Shown piece by piece: positions 35,914 through 47,031 of a stretch of DNA of 64,000 bases. The notes under the pieces were generated by a model. It was not told where the DNA came from. It did no database searches and saw only the letters and a list, made by a program, of their open reading frames with translations. The first letter of the stretch is position 1. Every line of letters starts with the position of its first letter. A program made the translations under genes and the position numbers. The stretch is from Populus alba (Eukaryota > Streptophyta > Magnoliopsida > Malpighiales > Salicaceae): the NCBI RefSeq assembly GCF_005239225.2, contig NC_133286.1, positions 19,668,572-19,732,571 of the forward strand, in the 5' to 3' direction.

Positions 35914-38500
35914 TACATGAAGAACTCTGATTATCCTTGTGTTTATATTAATTTTCTTCAAGTGAGTGTCTTACACTTGTATTCGTGGCTGTCTAAGTTT
36001 ATCCAATTTCAATATCGAAGAGGAACAGTTCTATGTCTTACACAAGAGCATCAACATTGACCACACAACTGGCATATGCTTTATTCAATTTAATTGGAGA
36101 CCTTAACCTACATGATAGGTACGCAAATTTCAACCAAGGGAATCCACCAGATATGATGTTGACGCCATGTATAATCAGAAGATGATTGTATATTGGTGGA
36201 ATAATCATCCTTGTGATATTCAAGTAAGAAAACAAACTCAACAACTATTTAAATAAATAAAAAATTAAAAATCAAATATGAAAAATAATAAAAAATTGAA
36301 GGAGGATGGAACTGAAAATGAAATAAAATTTTAAAAATTAATTAAAATAAAACAAAAGGGAATAAAAAAAAAAGGAACAAAATCAAAAAGAAAAATAACT
36401 TGAAGGGCTAATCTACAAATTTAAAGGGTTAGCTATAGATTGCTAAGAGGAAGAGAAAAAATAGAAAAGGTTGTTAGTGTTTCATGATTAAAGATTTATT
36501 GACTATACATGTGTGAGGAGGACGAAAAGATCAAGATGAATCGAATGACACGATAAAAATAATGGTTTTCACCATCATGCACACGTTGCCTAAAAATACA
36601 AAGTGGATAAGCTCATGTAGAACCAAAAATCAAGAAATTATTATGAAAAAATCAAAGTAAAATGATGGATAAGCTCATGTAGGCAAGCTTTAGAAAATTT
36701 GATTCAAAAGATAATAGAGTCTGTAACAAAAAAAATATGAAATATAAAAAATTCCTTAAACCATAGTTAAATTTTTTTTTCCTTTAAGGGCAACAAAGTG
36801 ATTTATTGTAAAAAAAAATAAACAAACCGTGATGCTTCTAAATTAATAATTTTAGAATAACAAACTAATGAAGTAAAAAGATCATTTTACTCTTTTAAAG
36901 GCAATTCATTGCAATTTTTTAAAGGGTAAAATAATTACAATTTTTAGTAATTCAAGGCATATTCACATCTAACATGTTTTAGCTTTTCCTTTTAACATGG
37001 CTTAAGATTTGACTTGGTTTTAGATTTTAATCATTGAGTTGTAGGGTCAATTTGTTGATCATTGAGTCAACTTTGGTCAATAACTTTTTCTAAAACAATG
37101 TTATTTTTTTTTTTTTTTTTTAAGTTCTTGAATTAAAATGATCAAATCTTACTTGAATTTATAATCAACTGGTTCCAAGTCAGCAAACCAAGTTTATCGA
37201 ATTTGACCACATGAATGTTCAAAAAAATCTGAAGTAAAACTTGACATGGTGAATTCGCTAGACTAAGGTCGGTAATAATTATGATCCACAAACCAAGCTG
37301 CACTGCTGGGAAGTAGCAACTACTGTTTCATTTTCATTTATCGTTACGATGATTGACTGTTATGATGTCAGGGGCTGATATTACAGGTATGCATGATGGT
37401 ATTTGTTGGAAACCTATCATGTTTGAGTGTGGGAATTACATTAGTTTCTTGTAAGTCAAAGGATCTGTAGCTAGAGTAAGGATCTTAGTTTCTCATCCTT
37501 AAAATCTTGTCCAATTAAGCAAAGAAAAAGGAAGAGCTTTCGTAGATATGAACTGCATTAGATTGGAAGCATTTTTGAGGAATCTTGAGCCATTTAATTT
37601 CCACCAAATGATATATTTTAGACTTGACCTAAGCACGGTAGAGAGGCCATCATCACAGAACTACAAGCAGTGTTTTCCGAGAGGCAGAAACAAAAAAGGG
37701 ACTCCGTAAGAAGCCACCAGAAAACAACGTATACAACAGCCCAAATCCAAACTTCAGTTGAGATGAGCATTGCCAGATGGCCTCAATGTCCAAAGAAGAA
37801 AGAGAGGACATGGCCAGATCGTTCGCTTTCTTCAGGGCATCCTCTTTCTTGTGGAAGACGGATCCAAATCAAGCCACATCTTCAGCTGATGAGTACTGGT
37901 TGGCTATAATTATAGGTCACAGCCACACCTTCTATCAGAGGTCCAGTTTTAGGAACCTGTCATTTTTTGAGTGTGAGAGTTATATTAGCTCCTTGCAAGT
38001 TTCGTTCACAGGATCTCCAGAGCAAGGACATTATTTTCCCATCCTTTTATGTTGCCTAGAATTTTAAACTTCTGCGGGGATATGAACATAATTAAATGGA
38101 AGCATTTTTAGGGCAATTTGAGCCGTCTAATCTCACCAAAATGATGTGTTTGGAGTTGACCCCATGCAGTAGAAATGGTCATCACAAAAGAAGCCATATT
38201 TTCCAAGAGGCAGGGACAAAAGGAGCTAGTAGATACATTCATGGCCATCTCCAAACTTTAGCTGAGCCAAGCGTTGCCAAATCCAGTACTTGCTGACCAT
38301 CAATGTCCGAAAATGAGGGGAAGCAGCACCACATAATCTCCTTCAGCTGGCTCTATCAGACACACTTCTTGGTCCCAGCCTCTTTGACGAAAACCGCCCA
38401 TCAAAGTTATTAAATGCAACCCGTCTAGTCCAAAACCAAGATTATGGTTAGACGGAATAATTCAAGTTGACTGGGTTAATGAAGATAATTTCGTATTTTT
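35914..38500 (+). repeat. Duplicated patchwork, copy A
   Basis: Diverged direct duplicate of sequence further right. The part 35914-36172 ('gaagaactctgattatcc...') matches 38495-38775. The part 36230-36450 matches about 39870-40090. The part 36450-37920 matches 40090-41830 and 57457-59180. Inside the copy, 37390-37700 is repeated in diverged form at about 37940-38270. It holds a gene-like fragment on the - strand (37685-37860) shared by all copies. No intact gene was found. Confidence 0.7.
37685..37860 (-). pseudogene. Unrecognised gene-like fragment, copy A
   Basis: On the - strand a frame reads KKANDLAMSSLSSLDIEAI followed by a Gly/Phe-Leu-rich stretch (FGFGLLYTLFSGGF). The same reading occurs in the copies near 41565-41755 and 58920-59095, so the frame has outlived duplication. 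I do not recognise the protein. Upstream in frame there is a stop, so at most one exon or part of one is present. Confidence 0.35.
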
Positions 38501-38945
38501 ACATGAAGAACTCTGATTATCCTTGTGATTATATTAATTAATTTTTTTTCAAGTGAGTGTCTTGAAGTGCTCCACTTGTATTTGTGGCTGTCCAAGTCTA
38601 TATCCAATTTCAATATGAAAGAGGACCAATTCTATGTCTTAAACAAGAGCATCAACTTTGACCACGCAACTGGCATATGCTTTATTCAATTTGTAGACCT
38701 TCACCTACATGATAGATTGATAGGTACGCAAATTTCAATCAAGGGAATCCTCCAGATATGATGTTGACGTCAAGTAAAAAGGTAAATTTCTCGTTTTTTA
38801 ATCTCCTTCAGCTGGCTCTATCATAGACACGTCCTAGGCTCAGTCTCTTGGATGAAAGTCCAACCCCGTTTATGATTTGGCCCAAGAACAAGGTTATGGT
38901 TGGACGGACATTGGGTTGGTTAATCAAAATAATTTTATTTCAAGT
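38338..38945 (+). repeat. Local tandem duplication, about 465-bp period
   Basis: The block 38338-38500 ('ctccttcagctggctctatca', 'aacaaggttatggttRgacgg'-like motifs) recurs at 38801-38945. Between them lies 38495-38775, a copy of 35914-36172. A nested local rearrangement of the patchwork repeats. Confidence 0.6.
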
Positions 38946-41564
38946 GTTTTTTAAAACCCAACTCGAACTAAGTACCAGGTTAGTTTGTCAAGTTGAGTGT
39001 AATAACACTATCTCTAATGATCCACCCTTTTTTTTTTGGATTATGTTGACCTATCTACTTGATTTTGTTATATATCTATGAAATCTTAATAGAGTGAAGG
39101 GTAAAACCCTTTTGTCCAATCTTTGCTGAGTAAGTTAGGTTGACTAAATGTTGTTCGTTGGCTTAATAAATGATAGAAATCTTGTAATGTGTAATGCATG
39201 GAATATAAACCTCAATAAAATAAATAGATTTCTTAAAAATTAATAAATTTAACTATAAATTTATATAAAAAAAATGCACAAAAACTAGTAAAATCTCAAC
39301 AAAGACAAGAATAATGGGCTACAGGCCCAGGGCTCTAAACTTCATATTAACAAATGGGTAGGTAGGTTACATCAAAGGGCTGAACTAATTGCTAAAGTAA
39401 TGATGGATAAGGCAAAAACCCAAACCCACTCATCTTTATTTACTGTTAGGCCTCATATTAGGCTCGATTTGAATAGGATATCGCTGAGATGAGAGGAGAG
39501 GAGAGGAGAACCAGCTTATTCTAAAAGAACTTTCCAGTAAGGATCACAGTCCGCGTCTCCCAGACACTAATCTTACAGAGGAGTTTGTAGGAAAAAAATG
39601 GTAAATTAATTGTGTTCAATCCATGATAATTGACTTAGGAAAACTCTTTAAACCTTGATTAATATTTTAAATTTATACCCGTGAAATTACATACCCGAAT
39701 TTAGTTAAAAAGTTCGATTCTTAATCAATTTAATGTTAAATTATAAAATTAAAAAATAAAAACTCTAGATTAAAAAGCTCACTAAAGCAAAAAAAAAAAA
39801 AAAAAACAATAAAATGAATGAATATTAAAATGAAAGAACAAAAAAATGGAGGGTGAAATTGAAAAAGAAAATAAATTCAACAACTATTTTAAATAAAAAA
39901 GAAATAAAAAAAATGGACACCAAATTTGACAAATTAAAAAATTAAAGGAGAATGAAGTTGAAAACAAAATCAAATTTGAGAAGTTAATTAAAATAAAACA
40001 AAAGGGAATAAAAAAAATGATAAAATCAAAAGAAAAATAACTTGAAGGGCTAATTTGCAAATTTGAAGGGCCAAGCACGAATTACTAGGAGGAAAGAAAA
40101 AAGAATGAAAAAAAAAAGGTCGATAGTGCTTTGCCAGAGGTCTGTTCACCACACGCGTTGTGTGAAAAGAAAGAAAAAGCTGAGATGAATCGAATAACAC
40201 AACATGAGAATGATTAATTTTCACTATCGAAATTAGTTGCACATGTTGCTTGAAGATGGCAGAGTGACTAGCGCTTGTAAAGCACACACAACAACTCTTT
40301 TTTTTTTTTTCGCTTATGAAAATACTACATTGCCCCTAGTATCAAAAATAAAAAAATCATTATAAAAAAAAACAATACAAAATGCAAGATAAACCCATGT
40401 AGGCAAGCTTTTGAAAATTTAATTCAAAGGAAAATAAAATCATTACACTGTAGCTAAAAAATATGAAATATAAAAAAAAACACCTTAAACCATAATTGAA
40501 TGTTTTTTTTAAGGGCAATAAAGTGAGTTACTGTACAAAAATCATGAAAATACTGAGATTCTCCTAAATAATTTTAGAATAACATATGAACTAAGTGAGA
40601 AGATCATTTTACCTTTTAAGCAATTATGATTTTTTAAGGGTAAAATAGTCAATTCACTATTAGAATTCATAGTACTTCAAGGTATATTTTCAGCATGTTT
40701 CGCCTATGTTTTAGTTGTTCTTTTTAACACTCGACTTAAGATTTGACTTAATTTTAGATCCTAATGATTGAGTTGTCAGGTCAATTCATAGATCATCGAG
40801 GTAACCCGGGTCAATATTTTTTTTTTCTTATAAAACAATATTGTTTGTTTTTTTTTTTTTTTTTAAAATTCTTAAATTGACCTAATCAAAATCTCACTCA
40901 AATTTATGATCAACTAGATTGCAAGTCAGCACAACAAATTGATCGAATTTGACCTGATCTATGTTCAAAACAATCTGAAGCAAAACTTGACATGGTGAAT
41001 TCGCTAGACTAGGTCGATAATTAATAATTATGATCCACAAACCAAGCTGCAATGCCGGCAAGTAGCAACTACTATTTCATTTACATTGATTATTACGATG
41101 ATTGACTGCTGTGATGTCAGGGGCTGATATTACAGATATGCATGCATATTTCGAACTAAGATGGTATTTGTTGGAAACCTATCATGTTCCAACTCTTCAA
41201 GCTCAGGCGAGAAAGCGAGAAGACAACTCGTGGAAATATAAAAAAGCATTTGGTATCGGTATAATTTATGTTTTTTTCTCATTTACTGGGAAAAAACTGT
41301 TTAATTACAAAATAATTTATGTTTAGGGTTTAGGGTTTTATTAGTTTCTTGTAAGTCATAGGATCTCTAGCTAGAGTAGTAAGGATCTTAGTTCTCATCC
41401 TTAATCTTGTTTAAAATTTGCATCGCCAGTCCAATTAAGCAATGAAAAAGGAAGAACTTCTGTAGATATGAACTGCATTATATAAATCGGAAGCATTTTC
41501 ACCAAATGATATATTTTAGACATGACCGGAGCACGGTCATCACAAAACTACAAGCAGTATTTTC

Positions 41565-41755
41565 CAAGAGGCAGAAACAAATAAAGGACTCCATACTTAA
41601 GAAGCCACCAGAAAACAACGTATACAACAGCCCAAATCCGAACTTCAGTTGAGATAAGCATTGCCGGATGGCCTCAATGTCCAAAGAAGAAAGAGAGGAC
41701 ATGGCCAGATCGTTTGCTTTCTTCAGGGCATACTCTTTCTCGTGGAAGACGGATC
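41565..41755 (-). pseudogene. Unrecognised gene-like fragment, copy B
   Basis: The - strand frame reads MSSLSSLDIEAIRQCLSQLK then FGFGLLYTLFSGGFLSMES and CFCLLENTAC. It is the counterpart of the fragments at 37685-37860 and 58920-59095. Product unknown; no start, splice partner or domain could be fixed. Confidence 0.35.
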
Positions 41756-42534
41756 CAAATCAAGCCACATCTTCAGCTGATGAGTACTAGTTGGCTATAA
41801 TTATAGGTCACAGCCTATAATTTATCAAACCATTTGACATCGAAATGCCACAGACTATATATATCATCATTCAAATCTCAGCAGGATCAAATCTCAGCAG
41901 GATCGTGAATTTTCTTACCTGTAAAGGCACTGAATACTAAAACTAATCCAAAAATTTAATAAACATAGATAACCTTGAATTTTTTAACAGAAAAATCTAA
42001 TAAAATCTGACATCCAAGTGTAGAGAGTAATAAATAAAATGGGAGATGCAAGTGAGAGTCCATTTGTATTTTTAAATCATAGATCCATTCAACATGTCAA
42101 TGCTCTCTTTTAGGGGAGTGGAAAAAAAATTCATTTATAGTAACAGAAGTAGCCATGTGAAGTGATTGTATAAGTATTGTCTACCACTGCATAAGTATAT
42201 ATTCCCCTTGAAAGAAAATTTTCTGGGACTGTGCGGGCCTTCATAGACACACCGTATCTTCAACGGTGATTTATATGATATATTTATGATTCTCTATCTT
42301 AACCATCGTGATTTTTTTTAATATGGCTCTGTATTAGGGTTCTATATATTGAGAAATTAAAGAAGAAAACCCATAAAAATCATTTCAATTCTTTTTTTTT
42401 TCTATTAATAAACATATTTTCCTAAGTTTGTAGAGAAAAAGAGAGGAATTGATAGGATTTCTACGAGTTTTTTTCTTCAATTTCCCAATAGAATTATAAT
42501 AAATAAGCATATTCAAGAAATCATAAGGTTTAAG

Positions 42535-42663
42535 ATGAAAAAAGTGGATGCCGACGGCTCCACTGAACTCATCAGTTGTCCTGCCATGCAGAGATCAAGG
42601 ACGAAGACTATTCAACTTAAGAAGAAGTCTTCGTCCTCTTTGCGTGCTGGGGTGACTAGTTAG
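42535..42663 (+). other. Possible 42-codon reading frame shared with copy C
   Basis: ATG to TAG frame beginning MKKVDADGSTELISCPAM and rich in Lys/Ser afterwards. In copy C (63451 onward) the same frame reads MKNVDADGSLELINCPAM and is open further upstream, then is broken by the LINE. Similar amino acids in both copies hint at a former exon, but the length is too short to claim a gene. Confidence 0.25.
42598..42637. repeat. Inverted repeat, 12-bp arms around AGTCTTCGTCCT
   Basis: aggacgaagact (42598-42609) is exactly complementary to agtcttcgtcct (42626-42637) with a 16-base loop. The right arm 'aagtcttcgtc' is reused in the tandem array that follows (42600-43610). In copy C the LINE junction lies immediately after this arm. 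Confidence 0.7.
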
Positions 42664-43610
42664 TTCTACTTCTAATCAATACGTACATATTACTCTAATT
42701 TATTTTTCGAATTTTGGCAAGGATTGATAGTTATAAAAACATCTATATCTTAGTGGAGAAATTATTGTGGATTCCAACTTACAGTAATGACTCTTTCTCT
42801 TTAACTTGAGTAGTCTTCGTCGTCTTCACATGGTAGGGCGACTAGTTCTACTTCTGATAGATACAAATTATTCTAATTTCTTTGTCGAATTTTGGCAAGG
42901 ATTGATAGTAATAGAAAAAAAACATCGTTACTCTAATTTATTTGAATTGAATTTTAGCAAGGATTCATGATAGTTATAAATGCATCTATATCTCAGCGGC
43001 AAATTATTGTGGATTCCACCTTACAGTGATATGACTCTTTAACTTGAGAAGTCTTCGTCGTCTTCGCATGGTAGGGCGACTAGTTCTACTTTTGATTAAT
43101 ACATTGTTGGGTAAAGCTTTTATTTCTAACAAAATAATAAGTTTTTACATCATTAATATTTGAACTAACCATCTAGAATGAAGATTAACATATTTAAATA
43201 TAATCGTTAAAATCTCAGCACAATCCAACCGTAGATGAAAGACTGTTCTGCTGCCTTTCTTCTCTTTTTCCCTTTTTTTATCTTCTCTGTTTTGCTAAAG
43301 CTGTCCAGTTGCTATAGTGCTAATTATCTGTGTTTTTAAAAAGGCACGGGACCACACACAACATGCATGTTTTTCTAATTTCTTTGTCGAATTTTGGGAA
43401 GGATGGATAGTAACAAAAAAAACATCGACATCTCAGCCGAAAACTGATGTGGACACTTCCACGGAACTAGCTGTTCAACTTATGAAGTCTTCGTCCTCTT
43501 GGCATAGTAGGGCGACTAGTTCTATTTCTAATCAATACAAATCATTCTAATTTCTTTGTCGACTTTTGGTAAGGGTTGATAGTTATAAAAAGAATCTATA
43601 TATCCCAGCT
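42610..43610 (+). repeat. Degenerate tandem array with 'gaagtcttcgtcgtcttcgc' motif
   Basis: At least four diverged units carry the order 'aagtcttcgtc', 'gtagggcgactagttctac', 'ttctaatttctttgtcgaat', 'ttttggcaaggattgatagt', 'atctatatctcagc'. Motif copies occur near 42626, 42816, 43050 and 43484, spaced about 190-430 bases with deletions. No coding function is seen. Confidence 0.65.
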
Positions 43611-45774
43611 CTAGAGAAGATCCATCGCAGAGCAAGGTATGAGCTTTCTGTGCGTCAATGTCAAACCCGGTAAGAACTAAAAAATCCTTCACCATGCATG
43701 ATTCCACTCACAAGTAGCGCTGTAGAATATTATTGTTTTTACGATTCGATAGGATCTTGAATGGAGAGATAATTATTCCTATGGAAATTATATACATATG
43801 CTTCTCTCAACAAAACCCAACATCTTTCATGAGTAAACATGTGCCAATGAAGTTATTAAGATGGGTGTAACAAGGTGACAATGCTACTAGCAAATTACAA
43901 GAAAAAAATGAATCTATTGATGCTTTTCTTCTATATTGTTTATGTTGTCCGAATTCTAGACCCTATTTCCTTCTTCTTCTTCTTCTTCTTGTTGCTAAAC
44001 GTCGTCCTTGAGAATTGAACTTTACCCTTGTTAAAAGCAGTGACACAACCAAAGGGGACCCACGCCTTATAGTTTTATACTTAATGATCATCTCCCTAAA
44101 GGGAAAAAAAAATCACACACACACACATATATATATAGTGATATTTGTTCATAAATGGATACCCAAAAGAATATAAATGCTACTTCCAGGCTTGGAAATT
44201 AGTAAAAACACTAAAAGATTTGGGAAAAAAATAATACTGAGTGCGTTGTGGATTCGTATGGTTTTTTATTTTTTGTTCTTTTTAATTGGATGCCTTTTCT
44301 TTTATCAAATTAGTAACTAATTTGTTATAGAAAAACACAATTAAAAATATAGGACCAAAAGTAAAACTCAGAAAATTATAATGGCTAATCTTAAATTAGC
44401 ACAACAAAAGTTCCTTTTTATCCCTATATTTTCATTTTTCTTCTATTATAGTCCCTTTATTTTTTTGGAGTTTCATTTCATTTAAAAAATTTATTTTTTA
44501 ATTTTATTTTTTAGTTTCTATTTTGAGAAAATCATCAATAAGAAAGGAGTTCAATGGTAGGGTCTTTTTATCTATAAAATTGTTTGAAAATATAGATCAG
44601 GTTTTGTGTAGATTTTTTAATTCAGTTAATTTTTATTTCTTGAGTAATTTTGGGGTTGATAAATGATTTATTAAAATTTTTATGATATTTAATAGGTATG
44701 TTTAGATAAAAAAAAAAATATATTTTTAAATCATAAATCACCTCCTCTTAATTTTTCAACCAACACAATGATGGCAGAATTTAGGAAGCACTTAGATGCC
44801 GATAAATCACTTGCAACTACAAACGACATATCATCCGCCTAGATAAAAAAAACAAATATAGAAGTGAACACTGAAGAAAAAAAAGAGGTGCGGGTTTCCA
44901 AGCACAAGTCTAGGCTTCTAAGCTCAAGTGCTGCCGAGTTTTCTGATTAAAGCCAAGCACGTGGGCATGGCTAGGAAGGCCATGTGCTGGGGCCCTTTTT
45001 AGACGGTTATTTTTTCCTTTTCCTTATTTTTTCTTGTTTTTTTTTTAATTTCAATTTTTTAAAAAATAATTAATTTAAAATATTAGTTTATTAAATTAAA
45101 TAAGAATATATTTTAGATATTATTTTATTAAATATCAATAATTTTTTTTCTTTTTTTAATATGAGTACAGGAGTCCTTATTAAGCGTTTTGTTTTACATA
45201 CCATCATTATTTTTAAATTTTTTTTTTTATAGTTGTTTTTTTTTATGGTATTTATTTTAATTATTATATAATTAAATAAAAATTATTTTAAAAAATAATA
45301 TTATTAAACATAGTCGGGCTTATAATCGAGTCACTTACTTGACGAGTTGACTCGAGTTAATAAAAAATATTATCATCTAAAATTTAAAAATAAAATTTAG
45401 TTTTGGGTGTTTGGAAGTGCGATGCCTGTTATTTTTTAAAGTGTTTTTTACTATGAAATGTTTTTAAATAATTTTTTTTATTTTTAAAAAATAATTTTTA
45501 ATATTAACATATTAAAATGATCTAAGAATATCTAAAAAATATTAATTTTAAATAAAATAAAATAAATTAAATTGTTTCAAAAACACTTTGAAATGTAAAA
45601 ACAAATGTAACTTTTATATACCTCAAATTTTGAATTTATAATTAATATGTTTCTTGTCCATAGAAAAGACATCAGTAACACGCACATTTTTAATTATATT
45701 CAAAATAAAGTTTTGGATGAATCGTTGGGACTTTTTTATAACATTTTTTTATCCATTAATTTCAGGTAACAGAG
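43611..45774. other. Intergenic DNA before the DUF247 pair
   Basis: AT-rich, with (CTT)n near 43971-43990, (CA)n/(TA)n near 44115-44138, and long A/T runs. No supported gene. The final 135 bases ('atatgtttcttgtccatag' onward) are repeated before the second DUF247 copy and end in a splice acceptor (tatttcag, AG at about 45764-45765) nine bases before the start codon, suggesting a 5'UTR intron. Confidence 0.55.
45420..45600 (+). repeat. Copy of the interspersed MITE-like AT-rich repeat
   Basis: Contains 'aaataatttttttattttt', 'aaaaataatttttaatatta', 'acatattaaaatgatctaag' and ends with 'gtttcaaaaacactttgaaa', complementary in character to its start ('aaagtgttttttac'). Same family as 14690-14880. 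Confidence 0.5.
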
Positions 45775-47031
45775 ATGAGTCGCTGTGACCCTTTAATCGT
45801 TAAAATCGACGAAAAGCTTAGAGCGCCTTGTAATCACTCAACATGCAGTATTTTCAAGGTTCCTAGTAGCCTCCGCCATGTAAACGAAAGGGCATTTGAG
45901 CCGGAAATCCTCTCCATCGGCCCTTATCATCGTGGAAAAGATAAATTGAAGATGATGGAAGAACATAAAAAACGGTATCTACAAGAGCTTCTTCAACGCA
46001 GAGGGGAAAGTAGCGCGAGTGAATATGTTACGGCCATGATTGGGATGGAAGGAGAAGCTCGTAAATTTTATGATCAGTCCGTAAGTCTAGGCCAGGATGA
46101 ATTCGTTGAAATGTTGCTTCTTGATGGTTGCTTCATTGTTGAGCTTATTCGCAAGTACAATTTTCCAGCAGAAAGAGGAGAAGATGACCCTGTTTTCGAA
46201 GTGCCTTGGTTCCTCCCAAGCATAAAAACTGATACGATGTTGCTTGAGAATCAACTTCCATTCTGTGTTCTTCGGGAGTTGTTTGCTAAGATATCTGAGG
46301 ATCAGAACGAAGACTTCTTTGCTATGACCTTAAAATTTTGCCTGCTGATATTTCCAGGCTTAGGAGACCATAGAATTCCTGAGAAAGTATGCAAGCATCT
46401 TCTGGACATAATGCATCGTACTGGGTATCAGCCGCCTGATTCGACGGAATCACCAAAGGAAATCGATAGGTATTTCATACGCAATGCCAAAGAGCTGCAA
46501 GAAGCTGGCATTAAATTCAAAAAGCGAGAGGGATCAAGTAGGTTGTTTGATGTTGTCTTCTTGGAAAATGGCACGATAGAAATCCCATGTTTGAAAATTT
46601 ATGACGAAACAGAGTCGCGATTCCGAAATCTTGTTGCCTATGAACAGTGCTCTCAGCGCAAACATCTGTACGTCACTGATTATATAACTCTGATGGATTG
46701 TTTAATCAGCACTCAAGAAGATGTGCAGATACTTCGACACTCGGGAATTATTGAAAATGGGTTGGGCGATGATCGAATGGTCTGCTCCTTGTTCAATAAC
46801 CTATGCATAAATGTCACATTCTCCCATCCCCTTGAATTTTGTTATAATAAAGTATTCGACGGTGTGAAGGAGCATTGCAATCGGAAGTGCAATGTATGGA
46901 TGGCGAAACTGAAGCATGATTATTTCAACAGTCCATGGGCACTGCTTTCCTTCTTAGCTGCTGTTGCATTGCTTCTATTCACCCTGGTACAAACTGTGTT
47001 TACAGTCATGTCTTATTTCCAAAAGGATTAG
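45775..47031 (+). CDS. DUF247-family membrane protein, intact copy
   Basis: Intronless frame of 418 residues with plant DUF247 hallmarks: IFKVPSSLRHVNERAFEPEI and SIGPYHRGKD near the N-terminus, LLLDGCFIVEL, LLENQLPFCVL, RNLVAYEQC, DYITLMDCLI, then a basic/aromatic stretch and one C-terminal membrane segment (about 388-412, WALLSFLAAVALLLFTLVQT). The biochemical role of the family is unknown; in grasses DUF247 genes are linked to the self-incompatibility loci. The start is MSRCDPLIVKI, nine bases after a splice acceptor. A tandem paralogue follows at 48660-53836. No defect is seen. Confidence 0.93.
   Translation: MSRCDPLIVKIDEKLRAPCNHSTCSIFKVPSSLRHVNERAFEPEILSIGPYHRGKDKLKMMEEHKKRYLQELLQRRGESSASEYVTAMIGMEGEARKFYDQSVSLGQDEFVEMLLLDGCFIVELIRKYNFPAERGEDDPVFEVPWFLPSIKTDTMLLENQLPFCVLRELFAKISEDQNEDFFAMTLKFCLLIFPGLGDHRIPEKVCKHLLDIMHRTGYQPPDSTESPKEIDRYFIRNAKELQEAGIKFKKREGSSRLFDVVFLENGTIEIPCLKIYDETESRFRNLVAYEQCSQRKHLYVTDYITLMDCLISTQEDVQILRHSGIIENGLGDDRMVCSLFNNLCINVTFSHPLEFCYNKVFDGVKEHCNRKCNVWMAKLKHDYFNSPWALLSFLAAVALLLFTLVQTVFTVMSYFQKD

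Larger units (their letters stand above)
39880..42660 (+). repeat. Duplicated patchwork, copy B
   Basis: Matches copy A from about 39880 to 41830 and copy C (57457-59215, 60236-60387, 62924-63540) from about 40086 to 42640. Compared with C it lacks three insertions, so it serves as the empty-site reference for the 1-kb insertion at 59216, the Helitron-like element at 60388 and the LINE at 63541. It contains a telomere-like TTTAGGGTTTAGGG at 41322-41335 that is also present in copy C. No intact gene was found. Confidence 0.75.

Noticed and set aside
41321..41340. Telomere-like TTTAGGGTTTAGGG, also in copy C near 58679
   Set aside because: Only two units, in duplicated repeat DNA; far too short for an interstitial telomere array.
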